DNA of 15,119 nt. Source: Candidatus Levybacteria bacterium RIFCSPLOWO2_01_FULL_42_15. GTDB lineage: Bacteria > Patescibacteriota > Microgenomatia > Levybacterales > UBA12049. The stretch's first letter is position 1, and each line of letters opens with the position of its first letter. The translations under genes were made by a program, and so were the position numbers. Of the stretch, positions 7,020 to 12,871 are shown piece after piece. The notes below the pieces were generated by a model that was not told where the DNA came from, did not search any database, and saw only the letters and a program-made list of their open reading frames with translations. The DNA is taken from NCBI GenBank assembly GCA_001784055.1, contig MFOZ01000043.1, forward strand, positions 1 through 15,119, read 5' to 3'.

Positions 7020-9406
7020 TGCCTATGACAAGTGAGATTTTTTCTCCTGAATACCTTACCTCACTTTTTGTCGCGGTTCTTTTGGGAGCGTCTGGCGCGC
7101 TTATTATTATTCTTTTCGGATGGGCGGTTTTCTATCTTGTGTTTCTGTGGTATAAATACCGCCATCGGGAAAAGGAGTCTTTAAGCTCGGTTTTGTTGCA
7201 AGTTATTCTTCCGCGAGATAACGAAATTAAGATTGACGCGGCGGAACAGATGTTCGCAAGCCTTGCCTCTCTTCGCTTGGGCGGTCGGTTTTCATTTCTT
7301 AAACCCCAACCCCACTTTTCTTTTGAAATTGTGGGTATACCCGGAGATATCCGTTTCTACGTCCATGCCCCCAGGAAACTTCAAGATCTTGTTGAAAAAC
7401 AAATAAACGGTTCGTACTCGGATGCGGAGATAACCGTTGTTCAAGAAAAAGAAGACGCTGTAAACAAAGGAAGAATTGTTGGAAATGAGTACAATATTTT
7501 TTCAGAGACGGGAAAGGTTGCGTTTGCCTCTCTTAAGTTAAAAAACAGGAATTATTTACCCATCAAGGTGTACAAAGAGCTTGCCGTAGATCCCTTATCC
7601 GCAATTACTTCAACGCTTGCGAAGATGACAGAGGGAGAAGGGGCGGCGATTCAGATTATGGTAAGCCCGGCGGATTCCAAGTGGAAAAAAATTGGCAGGT
7701 TGCATGTTTCAAGCACCAAAAAAACCGAGGCAAATCCGGAAACTGCAAAATATTCAGCAGATCCTAAAGAGCTTGAAGCAATAGAAAACAAAATTTCCAA
7801 ACAGGGGTTTGACGTGGTGGTGCGAATAGTTGTTTCCTCAACGAGTCTGGAAGCAGCAAGGGCACATTTAAGCAATATCAAAACAGCCTTTAGTCAGTTT
7901 AACGGATTTAACGCGCTTACCTCTAACAAGCACCGGTTCAAGGGCGCGTTTATGAACGATTTTATCTACCGCTATATGCCGGTTCGGGGACAGACGGCTG
8001 TTTTATCAAGCGAAGAGCTTGCGACGATTTTTCATTTTCCCAACAAAAGCGTTGTCACTCCCCATATCCACTGGATTAGGGCAAAGCGAGCTCCCGCGCC
8101 CGCCCAAACTCCTCAATCAGGATTGTTTTTAGGAAAAAGCACGTTTCGAGGACTTTCAAAGCAGGTATATATGTCTTTGGATGATCGGAGGCGACACATG
8201 TATATTATTGGGAAAACCGGTACCGGAAAATCAGAATCTCTCAAAAGCATGATAATGCAGGATATTAGAGAGGGACAAGGGGTTGCGGTCATTGATCCGC
8301 ACGGAGATCTTATTGATGATATTCTCCCTATGATTCCTTCCCAGAGAGCGGAAGAGGTTATTTTGTTTGATCCTTCAGACACCAAGCGTCCCATGGGGCT
8401 CAATATGCTTGAAGCGCAGACCGAAGAGCAAAAGCATTACGTGGTGTCCTCCATCATAGGGCTTATGTATAAGCTATTTGATCCTCATCAAACAGGAATC
8501 ATTGGTCCCCGATTTGAGCACGCGATTAGAAACGCCATGTTGACCGTCATGTCTGAGGAAGGCAATACCTTTGTTGAGGTAGTTCGTGTGCTTACAGACG
8601 CATCCTACGTGCAGGAGCTTCTTCCTAAGGTACAAGATCCAATAGTCCGGCGCTACTGGACAGACCAAATCGCCCAAACCTCGGACTTTCATAAATCGGA
8701 GGTTTTGGATTACATTGTCTCTAAGTTCGGACGTTTTGTTACCAACAAAATGGTCAGAAATATCATTGGTCAATCAAAGAGCGCGTTCTCATTTAGAGAG
8801 GTAATGGATGAAGGAAAAATTCTATTAATCAATCTCTCAAAAGGAAAAATAGGGGAAGAAAACTCAAGTTTTCTAGGGCTTGTGCTCATTCCCAAAATCC
8901 TGGTTGCCGCCATGAGCAGGCAAGATATGGCGCGGGAACAGCGGCGAGATTTCTTTTTGTATGTGGACGAGTTCCAAAATTTCGCAACCCCTGACTTCGC
9001 CCAGATTTTGTCTGAAGCGCGCAAATACCGCCTCAATCTTATTGTTGCCAATCAGTTTATTGGGCAGATGGAAGAAGAAGTGAAGAATGCTATCTTTGGG
9101 AACGTGGGAACTGTATGTGCGTTTCGAGTGGGAGTGACGGACGCGAATTATCTGCAGCATGAGTTTCAGCCAACGTTTAACGAAGCAGACCTTATTAATA
9201 TTGAGCGATTTAACACGTACATAAAGACAATCATCAATGGTGAACCGTCTCCTCCGTTCTCCATGGATTTAACGCGGGATCTTACAGAGGAGAAAAAACT
9301 TGCTAATCCTAGGGTTGCGGAGCTTATTACCGAGCTGTCCCGGCTCAAGTACGCCCGCCCTATTGAAGTGATTGAGGCCGAAATCGCCCAGAGAGCAAGG
9401 TTGTAA
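7019..9406 (+). CDS. Membrane-anchored TraG/VirB4-like type IV secretion ATPase
   Basis: The 795-residue protein (789 if the ATG at 7025 is used) has one or two N-terminal membrane segments (about 14-44). An alpha/beta region of unknown fold (about 55-350) follows, then a FtsK/HerA-class motor domain. Walker A is GKTGTGKS (398-405), then IDPHGDL (425-431). Walker B is FFLYVDEFQNF (645-655), and ANQF (677-680) is a sensor-like motif. This arrangement is that of conjugative coupling or VirB4-like ATPases that drive DNA or protein through a membrane, with the motor in the cytoplasm. No relaxase, VirB6 or pilin gene is present here, so it may serve DNA uptake, a pilus or a reduced secretion system rather than conjugation. 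It is the last gene of a three-gene run. Confidence 0.85.
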   Translation: MPMTSEIFSPEYLTSLFVAVLLGASGALIIILFGWAVFYLVFLWYKYRHREKESLSSVLLQVILPRDNEIKIDAAEQMFASLASLRLGGRFSFLKPQPHFSFEIVGIPGDIRFYVHAPRKLQDLVEKQINGSYSDAEITVVQEKEDAVNKGRIVGNEYNIFSETGKVAFASLKLKNRNYLPIKVYKELAVDPLSAITSTLAKMTEGEGAAIQIMVSPADSKWKKIGRLHVSSTKKTEANPETAKYSADPKELEAIENKISKQGFDVVVRIVVSSTSLEAARAHLSNIKTAFSQFNGFNALTSNKHRFKGAFMNDFIYRYMPVRGQTAVLSSEELATIFHFPNKSVVTPHIHWIRAKRAPAPAQTPQSGLFLGKSTFRGLSKQVYMSLDDRRRHMYIIGKTGTGKSESLKSMIMQDIREGQGVAVIDPHGDLIDDILPMIPSQRAEEVILFDPSDTKRPMGLNMLEAQTEEQKHYVVSSIIGLMYKLFDPHQTGIIGPRFEHAIRNAMLTVMSEEGNTFVEVVRVLTDASYVQELLPKVQDPIVRRYWTDQIAQTSDFHKSEVLDYIVSKFGRFVTNKMVRNIIGQSKSAFSFREVMDEGKILLINLSKGKIGEENSSFLGLVLIPKILVAAMSRQDMAREQRRDFFLYVDEFQNFATPDFAQILSEARKYRLNLIVANQFIGQMEEEVKNAIFGNVGTVCAFRVGVTDANYLQHEFQPTFNEADLINIERFNTYIKTIINGEPSPPFSMDLTRDLTEEKKLANPRVAELITELSRLKYARPIEVIEAEIAQRARL

Positions 9407-9459
9407 AAGAGAATAGATATTAATATCCCTGTATCATAGTATCCTAATCTCGATTTTGC

Positions 9460-9465
9460 TATAAT
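9460..9465 (+). promoter_or_regulatory. -10 element of tRNA-Ile
   Basis: A perfect TATAAT lies 7 bases upstream of the tRNA 5' base, placing the transcription start at or next to the mature 5' end. No good -35 element is visible at 16-18 bases upstream. Confidence 0.55.
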
Positions 9466-9472
9466 TCTGCAA

Positions 9473-9544
9473 AGGCCCGTAGCTCAATGGTGGAGCATCA
9501 AGCTTATATCTTGAGGGTTGCAGGTTCGATCCCTGCCGGGCCTA
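9473..9544 (+). tRNA. tRNA-Ile (anticodon UAU)
   Basis: A full cloverleaf can be drawn: acceptor AGGCCCG with CGGGCCT (7 bp), D stem GCTC with GAGC and GG in the loop, anticodon stem TCAAG with CTTGA around CTTATAT, five-base variable loop, T stem GCAGG with CCTGC around TTCGATC, discriminator A. The anticodon at 9505-9507 is UAU, reading the isoleucine codon AUA. Most bacteria read AUA with a lysidine-modified CAU tRNA, so this isoacceptor is uncommon. CCA is not encoded. The convergent recombinase gene stops 5 bases from its 3' end. Confidence 0.93.
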
Positions 9545-9549
9545 CAAAC

Positions 9550-10413
9550 TTATAGCTCTGTGAGGGTGGTGGATTCTTTGCCCCGTTCTGGAACAAACTC
9601 AAGATAGCGCTCAGTGGTGGAAAGCCTCTTATGCCCCAACACCTTAGAGAGAAGAACAAGTGAAACGCCGTGCTTGATGTGGTGCGCAACAAAGGTGTGG
9701 CGCAGGTCATTCACCTTTGCATGTTTGATCTCTGCCAATCGGAAGTATCTCTCAATGGCGGTTCTTATATTGCGAACAAGAAAAGGGCGTCCTGATTTGG
9801 TGATAAACAGCCGATCGTTTTGGCTTTTTGGGCGATGTGTCAGATAGCGATCAAGCGCTTCTCTGGAGAATTTATTAAGAGGGACTCTTCTCTCCTCGTG
9901 TTTTTCATAGGGGCGAATGGTTATTTCATTTTTTCCCAAATCAGAAAGCCTAAGGTTTGCAAGCTCTCCAATACGAATGCCTGTTTGTAGAAGAATCTCA
10001 ATAATGGAAAACATGCGCGGGTCATTTCGCGCCGCGTCCCGCAATGCTCGATATTCGGTAGGCGTAAGAATGCGGGGGGGAGCAAGCTCGTAGTGAGGGT
10101 GAGAAATCAAGAGAGAAGGGTCATCTGTTACGTATTCGTTCACCTTAAGAAAGCGGTAAAACGTGCGTGTTGAGTTAATCTTGCGCGAAATTGATTTTGG
10201 CGTATAACCATTCTGCGTAAGCTTTCCCAAGAAAGCTTCAATATCTTCTTTATTTATTTCATGAACGTGGTGTTTTTGAAGCTCTTCAAGAAAACTTACC
10301 AGCTGGGCGATGTCCTTGCCATATGCTACAATGGTTGAGGTTGAGTGCTTGTTGTTCTTAAGATAGTTTTTGAATTGTTCGTGGGCATCGGTAACCTTGA
10401 TCGGTATCGGCAT
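9550..10413 (-). CDS. XerC/XerD-like tyrosine recombinase
   Basis: The 287-residue protein has the core-binding SAM-like domain (about 10-95) and the catalytic domain of tyrosine recombinases. Visible active-site residues are Arg147 (TGIRIGEL), Lys171 (YEKHEERRVPL), Arg238 (DLRHTF), His261 (LGHKRLSTTERY) and the nucleophile Tyr270. The usual first His of the HxxR motif is Asn235 here. Length and motifs fit a Xer protein, which resolves chromosome dimers at dif, better than a large phage integrase. Its 3' end lies 5 bases from tRNA-Ile, an arrangement also seen for integrases of tRNA-borne elements. No second copy of the tRNA 3' end was found in the window, so a host Xer role is preferred. The AGGAT ahead of the ATG and a clean promoter support the start. 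Confidence 0.87.
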   Translation of the reverse strand: MPIPIKVTDAHEQFKNYLKNNKHSTSTIVAYGKDIAQLVSFLEELQKHHVHEINKEDIEAFLGKLTQNGYTPKSISRKINSTRTFYRFLKVNEYVTDDPSLLISHPHYELAPPRILTPTEYRALRDAARNDPRMFSIIEILLQTGIRIGELANLRLSDLGKNEITIRPYEKHEERRVPLNKFSREALDRYLTHRPKSQNDRLFITKSGRPFLVRNIRTAIERYFRLAEIKHAKVNDLRHTFVAHHIKHGVSLVLLSKVLGHKRLSTTERYLEFVPERGKESTTLTEL

Positions 10414-10424
10414 ATAATTATCCT

Positions 10425-10453
10425 ATAATATCACGAGCGTAGTTGATAGTCAA
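10425..10453 (-). promoter_or_regulatory. Promoter of the Xer-like gene
   Basis: Read on the minus strand, TTGACT (10448-10453) and TATTAT (10425-10430) are 17 bases apart, 11 bases upstream of the ATG. On the plus strand the same AT-rich block reads TATAAT (10424-10429) and could be the -10 of the divergent septum gene, though no convincing -35 accompanies it. Confidence 0.65.
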
Positions 10454-10465
10454 TACGTATATTCC

Positions 10466-10816
10466 ATGAGGCGTCTGTTTATCTTAGGCATTTTTATCCT
10501 CTCTATCCTCATTATTATTAATCTTGTTCGTTCTATGTATGGTTCGTGGAAAAAGCAAGACGTACTTAAAGAGGCAGAGATAGCGTTAAGAGAAGAGAAG
10601 ATGCGATACAAAGAATTGCAGGAAAAACTAAAACAGGCAAAAAGCCTCCAATTTATTGAACGAGAGGCGCGCGACAAGCTTTTTTTGGTAAAAGAGAATG
10701 AGCAAGAGCTTATTATTCCGCAAACAAGCCCTCTTTCATCACCTTCGGCAGAAAAACACCAAATCCCCGCGTGGAAACAGTGGCTTACGCTGTTGTTTGG
10801 GAATGGGGAAAAGTAG
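10466..10816 (+). CDS. FtsB/DivIC-like septum formation initiator
   Basis: The 116-residue protein has the bitopic layout of the FtsB/DivIC family: a short cytoplasmic MRR, one membrane helix (about 4-22), then a long coiled coil (about 30-75, LREEKMRYKELQEKLKQAK), followed by the typical EREARDKLFLVKENEQELI block (about 65-85) and a Pro/Ser-rich tail. The family links FtsL and FtsQ in the divisome and localises at the septum. The C-terminal WKQWLTLLF may be a short amphipathic segment. No Shine-Dalgarno precedes the ATG. The stop codon ends one base before the 3' end of the convergent tRNA gene, leaving no spacer. Next to a Xer-like gene, the pair fits late chromosome segregation and division. 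Confidence 0.83.
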   Translation: MRRLFILGIFILSILIIINLVRSMYGSWKKQDVLKEAEIALREEKMRYKELQEKLKQAKSLQFIEREARDKLFLVKENEQELIIPQTSPLSSPSAEKHQIPAWKQWLTLLFGNGEK

Positions 10817-10888
10817 TACCAGGGGTGGGATTCGAACCCACAGCCGTGGCCTTATGAAGACCCTGCTCCGCCGTTGAGCTACCCTGGC
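10817..10888 (-). tRNA. tRNA with CAU anticodon, probably elongator tRNA-Met
   Basis: On the minus strand the cloverleaf has acceptor GCCAGGG with CCCTGGT (a G1-U72 wobble), U8-A9, D stem GCTC with GAGC, loop TTCATAA, variable loop CGGCT, T stem GTGGG with CCCAC around TTCGAAT, and discriminator A. The anticodon (10854-10856) is CAU. The anticodon stem has a G27-A43 mismatch and a U30-G40 wobble. It lacks the C1-A72 mismatch of initiators. Elongator Met and lysidine-type Ile2 cannot be told apart by eye, but a separate tRNA-Ile(UAU) nearby favours Met. CCA is not encoded. A TACAAT (10901-10906) with TTGGAT 18 bases further upstream is a plausible promoter inside the preceding gene. Confidence 0.9.
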
Positions 10889-11583
10889 GCGTCATCGCTT
10901 ATTGTACCAAATTTTAATCCTTCAATCCAACCTCGCATTGTTAATAAATAATTTAAACTACCTTTTACGTGTATTCGTAATACGCCGTGATAATTGTCTG
11001 ACTCAAATTCTTTTTTCCATGTAGTTTTCTGATAAAACGGTTTTGTAAATTGACTTGTAGGAACTTCAATAAGAGCTGACCAATATCTTTCAATTTCTTC
11101 AGTTTTATGTTTATAAGATCGATTGAGCGTTAGACGCAAAATAATATCTTCTTTTTGTACTTTAAGGCATTTCTGTAACCATTTAATATAAAATTTAATC
11201 ATCATTGGATCAGAATTGCAAAATCCCAAACGATGTTCATGTTTATTTTTAAATCCCTCTGCCCAGTAGAGCGAAATTCCGGCAAGCAAAAATTCACGAA
11301 GAGATAGTTTCCCAATTTGTTGCTTTCCTTTTAGCAGAAGCTTTTTCTCATTCCGAATCCTATTTTTTTTCTGAATTCTTTGGGCTTTTATTCTCCCGGC
11401 TTGTAAAACTTTCTGAACATGATTATTAAGAAAACTTAGTTGGCTTTTCGATAACTTAATATCTGTAATCCATGTGCGGATAGTCGTGCGGGGGATGGAG
11501 GTTTTTGTGTAGATTTGATTTAAGCTTAAGCCATCGTGCCTAAGCTGGCGGACGAGTTCTTTCTGGGCTTGAAGATATCTCAT
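10879..11583 (-). CDS. Helix-turn-helix protein with single LAGLIDADG-like (YWAEG) motif
   Basis: Read from the second Met this is 234 residues; the frame is open to 11610, but the promoter places the transcript start at the ATG ending at 11583. Residues 1-45 form a helix-turn-helix (LSLNQIYTKTSIPRTTIRTWI). A basic linker (Lys/Arg-rich, about 60-95) follows. Then LLAGISLYWAEGF (about 99-111) resembles a single LAGLIDADG helix, followed by SDP...FYIKWLQ and beta-rich segments expected in that fold. One motif implies a homodimer. It may be a homing-type nuclease or a regulator that kept the fold; I cannot decide. The gene is clearly more AT-rich than its neighbours, suggesting transfer. Its stop codon is U8-A9-G10 of the downstream tRNA, so the last 10 bases lie in both genes. 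Confidence 0.7.
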   Translation of the reverse strand: MRYLQAQKELVRQLRHDGLSLNQIYTKTSIPRTTIRTWITDIKLSKSQLSFLNNHVQKVLQAGRIKAQRIQKKNRIRNEKKLLLKGKQQIGKLSLREFLLAGISLYWAEGFKNKHEHRLGFCNSDPMMIKFYIKWLQKCLKVQKEDIILRLTLNRSYKHKTEEIERYWSALIEVPTSQFTKPFYQKTTWKKEFESDNYHGVLRIHVKGSLNYLLTMRGWIEGLKFGTISDDAPG

Positions 11584-11589
11584 GTATTT

Positions 11590-11618
11590 ATTATGAAAGC
11601 TATACTGCACAATGTCAA
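11590..11618 (-). promoter_or_regulatory. Promoter of the helix-turn-helix gene, leaderless start
   Basis: On the minus strand a perfect TTGACA (11613-11618) lies 17 bases from CATAAT (11590-11595). The ATG ending at 11583 begins 6 bases after the -10, where transcription should start, so the mRNA would begin at or next to its start codon. No ribosome binding site is needed or seen. Confidence 0.7.
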
Positions 11619-11647
11619 TAAGAAATTTATACTAAATATCATTGTGC
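11607..11647. promoter_or_regulatory. Inverted repeat between divergent promoters (candidate operator)
   Basis: GCACAATG (11607-11614) and CATTGTGC (11640-11647) are perfect 8-bp inverted arms 33 bp apart from start to start, about three helical turns. The left arm overlaps the -35 and spacer of the helix-turn-helix gene and the right arm lies just upstream of the -35 of the split tRNA. A binding site for the helix-turn-helix protein itself is a reasonable guess. Confidence 0.4.
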
Positions 11648-11652
11648 AATTA

Positions 11653-11681
11653 TTGACTAATTTGCGTTTATCTGCTAAGAT
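11653..11681 (+). promoter_or_regulatory. Promoter of the split tRNA gene
   Basis: TTGACT (11653-11658), a 17-base spacer and TAAGAT (11676-11681) form a good sigma70-type promoter. Transcription would start near 11688, a few bases before the first tRNA base at 11692. This argues that the split tRNA is made rather than being a silent remnant. Confidence 0.7.
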
Positions 11682-11691
11682 AATTAGTACG

Positions 11692-11960
11692 CGCGGGGTA
11701 GTGTACAGTGCACATGAGGCTCACATTGGGCCCTTTCACTAGTAATAATGAAAGAGAACTCGGCTATATCGGTGGAATCCTAATTCTGCAATGCAGAACA
11801 AAGGGCAACACCGAGGGAACCCAGAGCTCATCTGGGACTCCGTAGAGACTACACGCTGAGGTTCCGATTGAATCGGGATAAGATATAGTCCGACACTCTG
11901 GGTAACCAGAGAAACAGATTGCATAATCTCATAGGCTGGGCGCAACTCCCAGCCCCGCAA
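11692..11960 (+). tRNA. Split, initiator-like tRNA (CAU) with atypical D and T loops
   Basis: Exon 1 is 11692-11721 and exon 2 is 11922-11960; joined they give 69 bases. Acceptor CGCGGGG pairs with CCCCGCA leaving a C1-A72 mismatch, the hallmark of bacterial initiator tRNA. Anticodon stem TGAGG pairs with TCTCA (one G-U) around CTCATAA, the normal fMet loop. The T stem is CTGGG with CCCAG, and the discriminator is A. Departures are strong. The D arm is 13 bases (GTGT with GCAC around ACAGT) and has no GG. The T loop is CGCAACT instead of TTCAAAT. The three G-C pairs of initiators are not kept, and pair 11-24 is U-A. All stems stay paired and a good promoter is present, so it looks functional but not standard. 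A decayed tRNA-fMet is the alternative. CCA is not encoded. Confidence 0.75.
11722..11921 (+). ncRNA. Group I intron (200 nt, tRNA-type, no ORF)
   Basis: The intron core can be folded by eye. P1 pairs exon GGCT with GGCC-side bases, with the obligatory U-G at the splice site (U11721 with G11729). P2 is CTTTCA with TGAAAG; P3 is CTCGGC (11759-11764) with GCTGAG (11855-11860); P4 is CGGTG (11770-11774) with CACCG (11809-11813). P5 carries a TTCTGC/GCAGAA arm, and P6 carries CCCAGA/TCTGGG. P7 is GACTA within GTAGAGACTA, paired with TAGTC in AAGATATAGTCC. P8 is CCGAT with ATCGG; P9 is CTCTGG/CCAGAG with a GTAA loop. The last base is G (11921). Size and motifs match the small IC3 introns of bacterial tRNA genes. 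It sits between U33 and C34 and encodes no protein. Confidence 0.9.
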
Positions 11961-11980
11961 CACATTCGTCTTATCCTCAT

Positions 11981-12078
11981 GTCATCCTGAACTTGCCCGC
12001 CCTGAGCGAGGCCGAAGGGTTTCAGGATATCAAGTCTTACCCAATGAGAACGAGATACTGAACTAAATCCAGCATGAC
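11981..12078. repeat. Palindromic repeat element (GTCATCCTGAA family) ahead of murI
   Basis: The stretch begins GTCATCCTGAAC and ends CAGCATGAC, so its ends are near-inverted. Inside, ATCCTGAA (11984-11991) pairs with TTCAGGAT (12021-12028), enclosing GC-rich smaller stems. It is related to the copy after nrdJ at 4711. The murI start codon lies in the terminal ATGAC. It might fold as a transcript end for the split tRNA, but no T tract follows; no separate murI promoter is evident, so read-through into murI is possible. Confidence 0.5.
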
Positions 12079-12871
12079 AAAGAAAAACAATCAACCGATT
12101 GGGGTTTTGGATTCGGGGATTGGGGGGCTCACAATCTGGAAAGAAATAGTAAACCTTTTGCCTCACGAATCTACCGTTTATATCGCAGACTCTAAGAATT
12201 GTCCCTACGGATCCCGTCCGAGGGAAGAAATTTATAGATTAGTCCGGCGACTTGTTCAATTTCTTCTTGAAAAACAATGCAAATTAATTGTACTGGCTTG
12301 TAACACCATAACAGTGTCATGCTTGGATACACTTAGGGATGAGTTTCCAAAGGTTCCCATTGTCGGGGCGGTGCCGGTAGTAAAAACGGCGGCTGAACAG
12401 ACAAAAAATTGCAAGATCGGCATTCTCTCGACCACTAGAACCGCGAAAAGCAAGTATCAAAAAGACTTGATTGAACGTTTCGCAGGTAATTGTGAAGTTA
12501 TCAACTTCGGCACCAACAAACTTGTGCCACTAATAGAAGAGGGAGAGAATAACACTTCGATTATTCGAATAATCGAAGTAAAGATTCAGCCGTTCAAAGA
12601 TGCCGGAGTTGATGTGTTAGCGCTTGGGTGTTCGCATTTTCCGCTGATTAGAGACCAAATTCAAAAAATTTTAGGTTCAAAAGTGCTCGTTTTGGATTCC
12701 GGAGAAGCCATTGGTAGGCAAGTAAAGAGAGTTTTACAAGGGAGAATTCAGCGTGCCAATCTTTCAAATAAACCTTGGCATGAGTTTTATACCACTGGGA
12801 AAACGGAGCGGTTTTCGGAAATTTTAGCCTCAATAGGGTATAATAAGCCAGTCAGAAAGATAGATTTATGA
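12074..12871 (+). CDS. murI: Glutamate racemase
   Basis: The 265-residue enzyme interconverts L- and D-glutamate in the cytoplasm, supplying D-glutamate for peptidoglycan. Family motifs are complete: IGVLDSGIGGLT with Asp13-Ser14, the first catalytic cysteine in VLACNT (Cys76), and the second in LALGCSHFP (Cys186, followed by His188). YIADSKNCPYGSRP (36-49) matches the substrate region, where most family members read YxGDxxxxPYG. Length is normal. The stop overlaps the murD start (ATGA), so production of D-glutamate is coupled to the ligase that uses it. There is no Shine-Dalgarno; the ATG lies in a repeat end, and the first six residues (MTKKNN) are the only part not covered by family motifs. 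The split tRNA lies 113 bases upstream on the same strand. Confidence 0.94.
   Translation: MTKKNNQPIGVLDSGIGGLTIWKEIVNLLPHESTVYIADSKNCPYGSRPREEIYRLVRRLVQFLLEKQCKLIVLACNTITVSCLDTLRDEFPKVPIVGAVPVVKTAAEQTKNCKIGILSTTRTAKSKYQKDLIERFAGNCEVINFGTNKLVPLIEEGENNTSIIRIIEVKIQPFKDAGVDVLALGCSHFPLIRDQIQKILGSKVLVLDSGEAIGRQVKRVLQGRIQRANLSNKPWHEFYTTGKTERFSEILASIGYNKPVRKIDL

Noticed and set aside
9473..11960. Integrated mobile element bounded by tRNA genes
   Set aside because: No direct repeat of any tRNA 3' end was found in the window, and an FtsB-like cell-division gene lies between.
11692..11960. tmRNA or group II intron
   Set aside because: No tmRNA tag frame or alanine-type acceptor, and no domain V; the P3-P9 pairings and the GACTA/TAGTC core are those of a group I intron.
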